Source: Gavia stellata
Taxonomy: Eukaryota; Chordata; Aves; Gaviiformes; Gaviidae
Direction of reading: 5' to 3'
Assembly (NCBI RefSeq): GCF_030936135.1
Contig: NC_082606.1
Coordinates: forward strand, 4,039,255-4,103,254
DNA length: 64,000 bases
Made by a program: the position numbers and the translations under genes. This document shows positions 29,201-41,700 of the stretch, piece by piece (position 1 is the stretch's first letter; the number at the start of each line of letters is the position of its first letter). The notes beneath the pieces are model-generated. The model did no database searches, was not told where the DNA came from, and was given only the letters and a program-made list of their open reading frames with translations.

Positions 29201-31951
29201 TCAGTCACTTTTTTATTAAAAGGTTTAGCCTGGGCTCCTTGAACAATCCAAGTGTGTAATCCCACACTCAGGAAATTTCATTCAAGTGTAGGCTAGAATT
29301 TCTTTAACTGTACCTTGTGTCCATTTACCCTGCAGCAGGGACAGCAGCAAATGCCAGAATTTCCGAGTCAAAGATAATTTAAGTCCAAACACCACTGATA
29401 AAGTTGTAGTTCGTTCATTATTGCACCAATTAACGCACTTGTTACTTCTCTGTATGTCTGCCCTTGATTTGATGGTTTAGTTCAATTATGGTAAGGGCGG
29501 CAAAGCTGGGATTACATGTGCTGTTTTATGTTTTCAAATCTGTACAATGCTGGCTCTTTTAGATCTGATACGTAAAATTCCTTCTGATTTCAAAGAACCT
29601 CTTAGGGTATCTGTTCCCTTTTCACCCTGCCCAGTTGTTTTTGTACCCTCTTTATCCTCAAGATGATATGTGGAAACTCCTGGCTATAAACTGGTAGCTA
29701 TGTTCTAAGCTCAATTCCATTCACCTGGTGGTTTTGGAGGATTTTGTCTTTCCTCTTAGAAATTTCAGGGATGTCGAGTCTGATATCTCCTTATTTTTCT
29801 GGGACGTCTCAGTGATTTCTATTAGAATTTTATATCTAAAAAGCAAGATTTAGTCTGTGCTTTCAGTCAGAATATGACAACACAATAAATCTGCCTTTTG
29901 GCCCTTGGGTCAGGCAGAAATGCTGCAGCCACATGGCACACAGCAGTGATAGGCTGTAAATGTGCTCTCAGTGTTGCAGCACATGGCTTTGTGCCACATC
30001 AGGTGTCAGCTGTCTTTTGACAGCTGGTAGAAGGACAGGATGAGCACTGTACCATGTGCACTGGCTAATTTGATAGAAATATGATTATCTGCCCATTTTA
30101 GAAACAGATAATTTTGCACTGTGCATGATCCAGGAATGCACAAATCTGGAGATAACTGTGGCTCTGAGCTTCCCTCATCCAAAATATGAGATGGCCACTG
30201 AAATTAGGTAATTGCTAACAAAGAATAGATAATGGCTAACAGTTTGACTAAAAGTTCTTTGCCCCCTCCATTGCTCAGCTTTCCCTCAGTAGGTGGGGCA
30301 TTGTCATCTTGTTCATAGCCAAGTCACAGGCAGGGCACTAATTCCTGTTCCTCTTCCAAAATCTAGTTACTCTGCACAAGTATCCTTTCCCCTACAAAAA
30401 ACAGTCCATCAGCCCCTGCAGGCCCCTCGCAGCCATTTACTTTCCAGAAGCCTGACATGACCTAGCATCACAACTTCATCTCCTTCCTCTTCCTGGGGAG
30501 CAAAACCCCAGCTATTGTCTCTCCTTTAGCCTCAGCTATAGTGAGCATGCCCAACACCTCACAGCTGCGCTATAAAAACACCTGTGATGGGTACTGTCAT
30601 TAATTTAGGAAGCTGGTGGATGGTAGTGACTGACCCTAATGCTGTTTTCAGTTTTGTTTTGTAACAGCCAACTCTGCTTTACTTTAGGGGCTTGGCCACC
30701 CGGTTATGCCCATAACCCCATGCCAGCAAGGAGGTCTGGATCTCAGGGTGAAGACCAAGCTAAGGGCACCTTCCTGCTCTCCTTGCTCACTAGCAATGAA
30801 CGTAGTTTCTCTTTGAGGACATGTGAAGTATTGGTAGCTACATGGCTGGTAACTGCCCTTGCTTTCAATGCCCCAGCCCTGCAAGCTGGAGAACAACAAA
30901 GCAAGGCAAAAGAGATGGTATTGAGCAGCAGAGGCTGCTTTTCAGGCCTTTACAGTTTGTCCTGTACTGTGCAGAGTTGTTGCCAGTCCATACTGAAGGC
31001 TAACGGTGACCTTTCAATGCAGCAGACTGTGTATAGTACTGATGTAAAGTCCCCTGGTTTCTCTAAGCCTGCATGGTTAAGCTAGCTAGCAATGATACAG
31101 CCAAGAGGTTGTACGGTACCAGAGAAGAAAGCGTGTTAGTTATCCACCAGTGCTTAGGTTAGATGTTTCTTAATACCCAATCAGGCTCCTATTAGACACC
31201 ACCTGATGCCTGGCTTGTAATGAATCTCCTCTTGGCATTCATGTGCTTCCACTTAAACTGCATTCAGTAATGAGTGAGGTCCGAGCTGCAGTCTGGAGTC
31301 CTTACCTACAAAACTGCCTCTGGAAAGGAGATTCAGACCTCAAATGCACCTCTTGAAGAAGCAAGACGAGAAGGAATCCAAGGTAAGAGTTGCTACTGTT
31401 TATGTCTTATGTATATTATCTACCAACACTTTGGCTGAAGTATGCCGGGGTTATTTGTAATACAGAGTTCAGGCCAAGGTCCTCAAGGAGGTGGCAAACA
31501 CTTCAAACCTTGAACAGCCGCTCTGCTCCTGCTGTTGCTGACAGCTCAGCTGTAAAGGGTGTGATTTCTTCTTTTCAGCTGACCAGTTGTAAAAAATGCT
31601 AGAAGCTAGCTGTCTGTAGCAATAGACCTGTGAGCTTGGCAGGAGGTCCTTTGTGGTTAAGTACTGACTGTGTTGGCTCTCCTTGAGCTGGGTCGCCTGG
31701 ATCTCTGTTTCTAGTCTCACACTACTTTGACCAAGTTTTACTACTGGCTTGTGGGCTCTTAATGGTGTAGCAGCAGCTGAAATCTGTTCTGTGCAGAGAT
31801 GGGCCTCGTGCTGCTCTTGTAGACATTTCCTAATTATATATGGTTCTTGTTGGTTAAATGTTATTTTTAAACAGGTTTTCCTGTTCTTCTCCTTAGTAAT
31901 AACATGGTAAAAGAAAATAATGTGCATATCTGAGTCTAGTTTAAGGGTACT

Positions 31952-31995
31952 GTTGGGCTGGATTGCCTCCTTCCAAACCTTGAATTCTTGTTGCG
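31952..31995 (+). repeat. Possible diverged CR1 3' tail
   Basis: GTTGGGCTGGATTGCCTCCT followed by TCCAAACCTTGAATTCTTG resembles the end of CR1 (GTTGGACTAGATGACCTCC, TTCCAACCTGAATTATTCT). It is short and diverged, so this is tentative. Confidence 0.4.
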
Positions 31996-34220
31996 GTTAA
32001 AGGAGTAATAGAACAGATTACCGCTACGCTTTTTCATAGCAATCTCATGGCCATGTTCCTCAAATCCAAAATCCATCTAGAGGAGCAGCAGGGGTCAACC
32101 TCAGTCCCTTTCATTCTGTTGTGCTTTGTGAGGGAAATGACTCCCAAACTTTCTTGCTGCTTATATTTAATAGATAGATGATGCCTGTTTCTTATGGCCT
32201 ATTCAAAATTTCTAGAGTTAACAGTTACAAGTCTGAAATTGTTCAGCATGAAATACTTCTTTTCTGTTGTGCAAACTGAATTCCTGCAGTGCTAAGTCCA
32301 AACAGCTCTTTAACTTTATTGTAACTTCTCTTTAATTAGTTTCTATCTACATACTAGCCACAGGCTATAAGCAGGTAATGAGGTTCCCCCCCCTTGCAGA
32401 CTAGCTGGCAAAAGCATGTTCTTGTATGTGAACCCATCCAGAGACAAGCACTAGCAGTGTCTGTAAGGAGGCAGTCTACTTATTGTGAGTGTGCTATGAA
32501 ATAAGAGTTAACTTGACAAACACACAATTTTGTTTGCCACTGTTGTTTTTTCCCTGCATGTTGCTTGGCACTTCCTTGCCAAAAAATATAGTCAAAATGA
32601 AAGTGGAGGCTTATTAGAAGTGTTTGTCCAAAAAGAATTTCAACCAAAAGTGTTGGAGTTTAGTTTAAGAATGCCTCCTGCTGGAAAGGGCCCATTTCGG
32701 TTTTCCCTCTTACCTGAAAGCTAAATGATTACTTGAATGCCTCAGTTTTGTTGCCCAAGTGTTATTGGAACGGAAACCTTGTTATTAAAGCAATATTATT
32801 AAGGCGGTAACCTACATTTGACCCTCCTGCTTTTCCTACTGGCGGGGAGTGGATGCCACCTAAAATGTGGGTCTACTCAGAGGGTGTGGGTATTTCTTGA
32901 TATCTCTGTTCTATTTCTGACAAGTACTGCCACATTGATAGGGCAAACTGCCTAGATATGGCGTGGTAACTACTTATCAGCCGAATTCTTCAATGTAAAA
33001 CCGAGCTTTACATTTTTGCTGCTGCTTTTTAATTTCCTGACCAGTCTGGAGTTAGCATGTGGGACCCAAATGCTATGCCACTGGGTAGATTTTGAAATAT
33101 CTATAGCCTTTTGCACTTACAACAGTATTTACTTGACAGAAGAAGAGATAAGTAGAAAGAAACCTGTTTCCTGAGTTTAACAGCGAAAATACGAAATGAT
33201 TTGATGGGGTGGCAACAGCAGTCACCATTCCACTAGCTGTCTGTCAGTGATGTGGGCCATGTGGTACATTTAAGCAAAGACGGTCTGTAACAGGATTTCA
33301 GGGTAACCAGGACTAGGTACTGCAGTGGCTTGTGTGAGGCTGTCTGGGCCCCCAGAGAAGCGAGGAGTCTTAGCAAAATCCGTGTGTCACACATAATTAG
33401 AGGAGATGCATCTCAATGGTTTATTTTTTTCCTCTTTAATTAAGATAATCTGTAAAATATCTACCTACATTTATTTAAGTATTTATTGGTTTATTACAGT
33501 TCTCTTTGTGGAAGACTGAGTGTTCAAGAAGCAAATATATTAAATCTATCATACTTTAGGTTTCCTCTCATGCTGTACATAACGAGCGATATTGTAGTTG
33601 TCTCTGACAGCTACCATTTACAGTGCGGTGGCCTAGCTGAAGGCTATTGCAGACCATCTTTGTATCAGTGTTCAATTCAGGCGTGGTCACGGAAACCTGT
33701 CATTAACATATTCAGCCTGAGCAAGCGCTACTGTTCATACAACCTAGTGCCTTAAATGTCATTCAAGTTCCTGCAGTTCCTCTGAGCCTTCGCTAATGCA
33801 AGGTACTAAGAGCCCTTCAGCACTGATGCAGATGTTCTGCATAATATCTTGGAGAAGGACATGTGGGAAGGACAAGTGTGCCTGCGCAAAGGACTGGAGG
33901 GAACTAAAGAAAAAGGGCCTGCAGCAACTTTTATTCCATTCTTGAATCAAGAAATTAGAATAAGGTACTGCAAATGCCTCTGCCCTTCGTTCTGTTTCAT
34001 TTAAGGAATAATTGCTTTGACCATTATGGCTTTTTCTTCTGTCCAGATTTGTCTTTCCTGCTGTGTCCTAGCTAACAGTTCCTCCCTGCTCCATGCATTT
34101 TGGGTAGCAATTTGATTTATTTTTATTGACTTGGTTCAGTTTTAAGACCTGAAACCTTGGCAAACAAGGTCATTCTGCCCCCAGAAATAGCGCGCTCTGC
34201 TTCAGATTAAATCACCGATT

Positions 34221-34226
34221 TTTATT
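34221..34226 (-). terminator. Candidate PSTPIP1 poly(A) signal
   Basis: AATAAA on the - strand (TTTATT on +), the first canonical hexamer after the PSTPIP1 stop. It lies in an A-rich run on the - strand, which lowers its weight. No clear GU-rich element follows. Confidence 0.35.
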
Positions 34227-35618
34227 TTTTTTTAACCGTCTTGAAATACTGAAAAGGAAGGAGTGGCAGAAAGTATCTATTGTTCCCTTGGTAAGTACAG
34301 TGGCAGCTGGAAACATTCTTCAATACTAAACTAGAAAGACTGATAGAGCTGAAATCTCTGACATACAGTGAACCTGCACAGTGCAACTTCTCTGAAAAGG
34401 GTTTGTTGAAGAACAAGCATGTTAAAAGTGCCGGGAAAGGAACCAGGACATGTCTATGCCAGCAAACCCAGAGGTGTAGAGGCTGTAGAGAGCAGTTAGA
34501 GACAGAAAAGCCTGTGGGCAGAGGAGAAGGAGAGGATCAGCTAGGTGGACAGAAGAGTTGAAAGGAAAATGCTCTGATGACATGGGTACGCAGATTGCAT
34601 GAGGAAGTAACTGGCACTTCTCTCTGGTGCTCGGAGGAGAGGGATCAGGGCAGCACAGCACTGCTGGAGGCTTTGCTTATTGTTTTTGTTGCTGGGTTTT
34701 TAAACATGAAAAATCCCAGGGAGGTGTCAGAGAAACCATCCAACCAAGGCAAAAGCAAGCCTTGGGCTCATCATCTGTCCTTATTTTGCTGCCCCAGAAC
34801 CCAGTGCAAAGCAGAGCCATGCATAGCATGATTTTCATTGTATTAGGACATGGCCGTGATGGGGAGTGCCTTATGTTTTCTTACTACTGATGTGTCTCGG
34901 TCCTTCAGGTGCTCCTCTCTAGCTGCGTTCATTCATTTTTTTGTATTTTCTTCAGTGGCTCTGATAAAGAACAGTGGAGGGTTCCCCACCTTTCTCTCTG
35001 GTTACCCACATGCTGTGAGGGGAACTTGAAAGGGGGCTGTTAAAAGGAACTTAAGAGAGCTCCTTCCTTGCTTTGTACAGCTAAGACCCTGCGACATCAA
35101 AGCTATCTACTTTCTGAGTGTGCTTTCCACCCACTGTCAAAAATGCTTGCATGGCCTGTGCAGTGAGAGGAGGGGCAGAGAACATGGCTGCTGTAACCAT
35201 GAGAGCAGCTCACAGACTGGCTGGAGGTGGTCCTCCATCCTGGAGAAACAGCATTTGCTTCCTTGATCTTCTTCCTTCACTGCAGTTAAGTTCTGGGCAG
35301 GATTTTCTTCCCAGATTGGCCAAGCTTTGCGACACTGATAGCAGCACAGCGAGCTGAGGGTAGGAAGAACTGTGGTAAGAAACACAAGTCCTAGTCTCTC
35401 TGAGGTGAAGATGTTTCTTGCAGACAGTGTAGGCCAGAGGGTGCTGGGATGGGGCAGGAGGAAGGAAGAGGAAAGCATGGTCAGTTGGTTATTTCCTGAC
35501 TGGTAATTGTCGAAGACAGTATTATGGGCTTCCCTTGGTCAGCTGAAACAGACCTTGTGTGCTGTTTGTTTTCAGTAATAGAATATTTTTAAAGTCTGAG
35601 GATTGGGGCTTCTTTTCA
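34221..35618 (-). other. PSTPIP1: PSTPIP1 3' UTR (extent inferred)
   Basis: Going down from the PSTPIP1 stop codon, the first AATAAA on the - strand is at 34226-34221, giving a UTR of about 1.4 kb. That is longer than the human UTR as I recall it. An unrecognised variant signal nearer the stop is possible, so the boundary is uncertain. No repeat was seen in it. Confidence 0.4.
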
Positions 35619-35750
35619 TCAAAGCTTTTCAAGATAAGACCCTGGCACAAAGCCTTGCTGCCCATTCCTTTCTGCTGTCCACCAGCCATCCTCGTTTTCT
35701 TCAATGACAACTACAATGTCTCCTTCACTGATGTCCAGTTCATCCGTGTT
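35619..35750 (-). CDS. PSTPIP1: PSTPIP1 exon 15, SH3 domain and stop
   Basis: A 132-nt exon of 44 codons with stop TGA at 35621-35619 and acceptor CTCCTTTCAG. It encodes [20 protein letters not shown], then the SH3 tryptophan pair in [11 protein letters not shown], then [11 protein letters not shown]. It is the largest part of the SH3 fold; the ALYDY-type strand lies in the previous exon. Confidence 0.97.
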   Translation of the reverse strand, partial: NTDELDISEGDIVVVIEENEDGWWTAERNGQQGFVPGSYLEKL

Positions 35751-38700
35751 CTGAAAGGAGACAGGGAAAGGAAATGTGGTTAGCCTGAGAGCACAGGAGG
35801 GCCCAAGCATGTATCTGGTGGGGTTTTTTACCCTGCCTTCCATCAGCAGTCTGCCAGTGTCCTTCGGGTTGGGAATGAGCCTGATACACCAGACGATGAG
35901 GTATTAAGCACTTACTGAGCTGGCTATTTCCTTAAGATCCTCAAATTTCCCCAGTCTCCATGATGTCTCCTCCTGAGCAACTTGACTGTTGTATCACTGG
36001 GGAAGGCCAGAAAGGGTTAAATACGACTCTCCTAAACCAGCTAACCATGACCCTTTCATAGTCTGCAGGTGTCAATAAATAAAACAGTGCACAGCTTAAT
36101 TCCCAAGGGAGATAAAAACAGTGTCTCTACTAATCCAGGCCTTAAATAGGTCTCTTGGTTCTGTTAGTACAGAACAGCAGTGACCAGTGGAGGTACAGCA
36201 ACTCTTCCTGAGATAGCTTACTTGCAACTATGCCATTTGTCTTGCAGATAAAAGTTACCTATCGCTGAGCTCTCAGGCGTCTGTCGGTCCATTCAGTGGT
36301 GCTGTCCTATTTTCCATAGGAAACCACTTTGCTACCCGCAGTGTAGTAAAACAGAAAACAGGGTAAGAGAGGCTTCCAGATATGTTTGATGCATCAGCTA
36401 AATCTAAATTTAATGTACCTGAGTAGGTAAGAAGAGACTCAAAAAGTGAGAGGCCTCAATATACTAAAAGTAATAACAGGCTCTTTTCTCAGCAGGGAAA
36501 ATCCGTGTGTGTCATATTTTTAAGGCAACTCCTGGAGTAAGGATCTGACAAAGGGATCCAGCAGTCTCCTCAGGGGAACTGCCACTAACAGTGAGTTACT
36601 TTCAGCTGTGCTTGGATGAAATTTCAGGCAAATAATAAAAGAGGATTTAAAACAAAGCAAAACAAAGAAAGTAACAGGTGTCAGAATGCTGCTGTACCTA
36701 AGAGAAAGCATTCCTTTCCAGTCCTTTCTCTGTTTTCATAATTTATCTGGTTATCTGATTTTGTCACGTGCCAGCACTTCTTCAATGTTAGCTATTGATG
36801 GTAGGTCCCTTGCTGTGAGGGTCTCTGTGCGCTTTAGCATAAGACCTCTGGATGCTGCTGCTTCTGCTAATCAAAAGCTAATAAAAGGAACCTTTAAACT
36901 GACATGTAATTAAATTGTGACACTCCTGTTAGGGGAGGCTAATGGTTTAGCAAGAGTCCAAGAGGTTGTGGAGTCCATCTGAGTAAGAAAACATTCATAA
37001 CCAGTCCATTCATAACCTTTTACTAATGGTACTATGCCTATGTAGGTCTGAAGCCAGTGAGAGTTCAATATCCCAGTTAAGGATGCAGGTTGCTCTTTAT
37101 AACAATCTTTTGGTACATGGACCACATCCACTGTAATTCTGCAACTTGCAACATGGAAATACAGGGAAACAGTGTCATTTATGGGGATTCGGTCCTCTCC
37201 AGCATGGAGAGCGCCTCAGTTGAAGCCAGTGTGTTAAGCTGGAGCAGGACTCTCCAGATGGTAAGTGAGATCAAATGGAGAAGAGTTCTTAGATAAGCAT
37301 CTGTCACATATTCTTACGTGACGAATCTGTAGCCATTTTCCCTAGGAGAACATTTCACAAGAGATGTAAGTTCAGAATGCACAATACTGCAAACTGAGCC
37401 ATCATCCCCTAAAAAATAAAGTTTTCCTTGTGTTTGCAGTCTTCTGTATCTCTAGAGGGAGATTGTAACAGCTCAGGTGCAGCATGCTAATGTGTAATCT
37501 CTTGCAAAAAATTTTATTGTTTCATCTTGAGGCAGCATGGTCTAGTGATGTGTGCCAAGAACTGGCAGTTGGGATTCCTGGCTTCTGCATGTGACCTTGA
37601 CCAAGAATTCTCTAAGTGTCTCTGGCTGTAAAGTGAAGATAACACCTCCTTCACAGAATTAACACTTTCAAGATGTTTGGATCAACATCATCTATTTTAA
37701 ATCTGATACTATGAAATATTTATTTTGAAGCCTTTCGTTACCTGGGCTGTGTAGTCATAAAGTACTCTGTAGTCCTGTGATGATGTGATTCCAGCTTGTT
37801 CATTTACAAAAATGGATGCATAGACGCAGTCTGTTTTCTCTGCTAAGGAAAAAAAAAAACAAAAAAACCCACCACACACAGGAACAAAGAGTTCAGTTGC
37901 TTATAAATGCATGGGATCATATGCAAGAGTTCACAAATACAAGGGTTTCTGTTCTCTCTCTGCCTGGAGATGTACATGTATAGAAAAGCTGCTGTGAACT
38001 GTAGGTAAAGTCTTGCACAAAAACTGTGTCCCATTGATTAGATGACAATACACCCATTGAACTTTGTGGGCAGTCAGAAACTAGGTTCAGCCTCATCCAG
38101 GTTGGGAAAAATGTTTACCCTGCTAAAGCACAATCCAAGTTGTCCAAAGAGGGAAATGCTGTGATTAAACTGGTTTAAAATGGTTGCTACTGGTGGTATG
38201 AAAGTCTAGCAGTTCAGTGACTCACATAAAGCTTTTCTTTTTCCCTTGAGAAAAATGGAAAATATTGTGCTGATGGGTCACGAGACATTTTCCAGTAATT
38301 TACTTGTCGCTGACATAACTTTTTTGGAAGATGCTGTTTTAATCCAGCTTGTCATAATTAGGGAACCCTCTTACTCCTTCCCAGCTTCTGCCTTGGAGCT
38401 TCCCCTGCCGCTGAGGCGAGCAGAGGTTTCCCACATATGACTCCTCGGTGGGATGACAGCGCTCTGACAGCGCACGGAGCAACTGGGGTGCCTGTACTTT
38501 CCCATAGTCAATCCTTGGTTTAGTTGTCCTGCTCTAAGGAGCGCTGTCAGCTCCTTGACTTTTCAGATTTTGAAAGACAAGGATGGGAGCAGTTGAAAAA
38601 GCTGAACGCAGAGAGCGTTTGCCATTCCTGAGGGTCTTGTCCAGGGAACGCTCTCCCCTCCTGTCCCCAGCCTAAGGAAATTCAGAAGGAGTGACTACCC

Positions 38701-41700
38701 TCAACTGCTTGATGCTGCATTGCTCTATGTGTGCCCAAGCTGGTGCCCGGCAGGTACAGCTGGTGGTTGATAGCACTGGAGAGTCTCCCCTGGCTGAGCA
38801 CCACATGCAACAAGTAAGAGAGCCTGGGCTTCGTTTCTGGGTGCCCAAGCAGGCAGGCCTGACCAAGGAAATTGATTTGGATATGTTCTAAAGCTGTTCT
38901 AAAACAGCTTTTTATTTTCTTTAGGCAAGAATCACAGTTAAAATGTTTTTGTTTTAAATCAAACAAATAAAAACTTCATAAGCTGTTACTTTCTGCATAG
39001 TCAAAATACTGTTTTAAATGTCGTCTGATAAATGCCTAGTTGTGAGGGTTACAGTAAGACAGTGTAACTGTGAAATGAGATGGGTATTTGCATTCATAAG
39101 GCATGAACCTGGTCTGTTAAAAACTTCAGGTATTCTCTCAGGCTTTTTAGAGGAAGTGTATTCTACCTCAGGAGAAAACTATGATCTAGGTCAGACTGTG
39201 TTGTTCTGAATGTACAGTTCCCCCTTGCCTATACAGAGGTTTTGAAGATTATATGGATTATTTGGCACTTCAAACTGGGAAATTTATTTAATACACATCC
39301 AAGCTAAATCTGTTTCCATACTACTCTTGCTCTTGACTGCCAACACATGGATATCTGCTGTACCATTTCTGCTCCGTGTCAAAGCTTGATATAGCAATGT
39401 GATCTAAAACAAACACATCTGGTAAACTTATTTCCTGAAGAGGCATACCAAGAGGAGGGGCTGAAGGAGTGGCACTTTCCGTGTTGTTTTTGCTGCTTCC
39501 ATGCAGTAGCCCGGAGAATCTGCAGAACCGAGAGAAGCCAATGACAAAATGAGTGAACAGGACTGGGTATGAGCATTCCTTCGTCTCAGCTGTCTGACTC
39601 AACCTTCCCTCCATCTGCTGCAGCACTGGGTAGATGTCACCTCTTCCTGTGGCTGTCTGTTTTCATTTGTGCTGTAGATATATTTATCTTCAGTTAAAAA
39701 TATATTTTTTAAAAAAATGCAGCAGAATACCGAACCATCAGCCATCACTAAATTGTGCATAAAATGCATCAGATAGTATTTTGTTGTTGATCCAAATGCT
39801 CATCGTGCAAAACTCCAATTATTTCACAGTATTAATATGATGAGAATTACCAGTTGTTTATAAGAGATTACCATCTCTTTGTCTTTAAGAAAAACTCTTA
39901 ATACCATTTAAAATACAAAGCTTGTATAATCAGCCTTTCTAAAAACTGTGAATTTAAGTGAAATTTTTTTTTTAATCTATCCCTAGTTATTTTCTATATC
40001 ACAGCTGGGTACTGGAGAGTAAGTAAAGTGAGAATATGGGTTAGGACTCTCAAGCATAGGTAGAAATAGCATTGCATGCTTAAGGCATATTTAAAAGGTC
40101 TGATTTTTCAGCTGGTGAATGCTCACTGTTTCTGGAAAACGGACATCCAAACTCAACAGTTTCTGACAAACTCAGACTGAGTCTCTCTAGACTGCTTGCC
40201 CATGCAGAGCACGGCTGTATTCTAAATGGCAGTATAGTTGTCTCCTGTAACTGTACAGGATGCAGCATTAGAATTCATTATTCTAGAAGATAGGTTTCCG
40301 ACTGAAAAACACAATATTGTGTATAAACCTTATCAGCTCACTAACAAGCCTGGACCACATTTTAAATGGGAGATCACAGCCCGCTCCTTGTCTTTGCCAT
40401 GTAATAAGGCTTGTCAAAATATAAAGCTCTTCTGCTTTAAATATGATGCCATTCCCACTGTGAATTAGCCATTTTAGTATAAAATATTTAAACCAATAGA
40501 TTTACCATGCTCTTCTGCTGATATAACTGCATCCATGTTACAGCATTTACCAGCATAAATGGATCAGAAAAAGAAAAATCGCCTCCCTAATCACCACAGT
40601 TATTCCACTAAGTGTTTTTTCCTTTGGTCTAGAAACAGAGAGCAGCTCTTTGTTCTGCTCAGCTGGGCGGTGCAGTAAGCCAGGAGATACTGCCGAAAAA
40701 GACAGCTCTCCCCAGCCTTTGCTCCCAGCAAGATTCACCTTTGCCCTCCCTTGAACACAGTGTTTTTGTTGCTATGTGCTGTGACTCACTAGGAAAGAGG
40801 AAATAGGTGAATGCTATCCATTGCTGGCCAACTAATTGTTTTATGAACTCGTCCCCTGTCTCTCTTCCCACTAGGCCATGGCAAAATTACTCTGACTGGT
40901 TTTAATAGGTTTACTTCTTCTGTCAAGTTGTATTTATTGATACGTAGCGGTCTCTTGCTACAATGAAGGAAGTAACAGCTTTCCAGGTCCTGTTTCCTGT
41001 CATCATACATTGCCGTTCATACGGAGAAACACCTATTCTGGGAACCAAAGTTTGCCACTCACCTCTTCATCATCCCACAAGACTGGGTTGGGCTGCAGTT
41101 GCTTCTGTTTGGTTCTCTGCTGTAGTAGTTCTCATATCCTATTGCATCTGCAACAAGGCAATATAAGCGAGATGTTCAAAGAGGCAAAACTTTTCTTCTC
41201 CCCACCAGAATGCAACTGACAGTTGCAACCATCAGGGGCTGCTGGAGCAAACTGCAATACAGCATCTATCTGAATTCGCCTGTCATGTGGCTGGCACAGC
41301 ACAGGGGGACCTGGGGACTTGAGAAAAGCCATTCAAGTGACTGTAAGCAGATCTGTCCTTGGTAGAAAGGCATGCTTGACCTGAGACGAGCACAGTCAAG
41401 GTTCTGAAGAACCATTCTAATAGCTGTGGCTAACCCTAATTAAGAAGGCAGTTTCCTCCGTGACTGTTTCCTCTGTTGCCTTAAAGCTCAGGATTTAAGG
41501 GAGCAGAGCATGGTCATTGTGAGCCTGGGACCACGTTCATGATACAGTTGGCTGCAGTGTGTTTTCTTTATTTTTTTCTTAATGTTTTGAGTCAGGAATT
41601 TTTGTTGGAGCTGGGGAGATTTCTGAATATTATTGCCAGCAGCAATAATGAGCAATTTCCTGGTCTGTGCTTGTGCTTGAGTGTCTCCCTACCTTTCATA

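Larger units (their letters stand above)
22681..34220. other. Intergenic region between TSPAN3 and PSTPIP1
   Basis: About 11.5 kb with no supported gene. Items listed separately are an A25 tract (25718-25742), an unidentified open frame (27246-27407), a MIR-like scrap (29105-29200) and a faint CR1 tail (31952-31995). The longest other ORFs (30639-31085 on +, 31469-31927 on -) have low-complexity or random-looking translations, no splice sites in register and no family likeness. Confidence 0.7.

Noticed and set aside
30639..31085. 148-codon + strand ORF in the intergenic region
   Set aside because: Translation shows no domain or family likeness, has no splice or promoter context, and overlaps an unrelated - strand ORF; chance open frame.
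31469..31927. 152-codon - strand ORF in the intergenic region
   Set aside because: Composition looks random, no recognised motif, and no poly(A) signal or splice site placed to serve it.
35751..35843. Extension of the SH3 ORF upstream to an ATG at 35843
   Set aside because: Intron read-through; the acceptor CTCCTTTCAG ends at 35751 and the preceding residues do not match PSTPIP1.
37531..37680. tRNA gene suggested by A/B-box-like words
   Set aside because: No cloverleaf fits and the flanking text is MIR core and tail; it is a SINE head.
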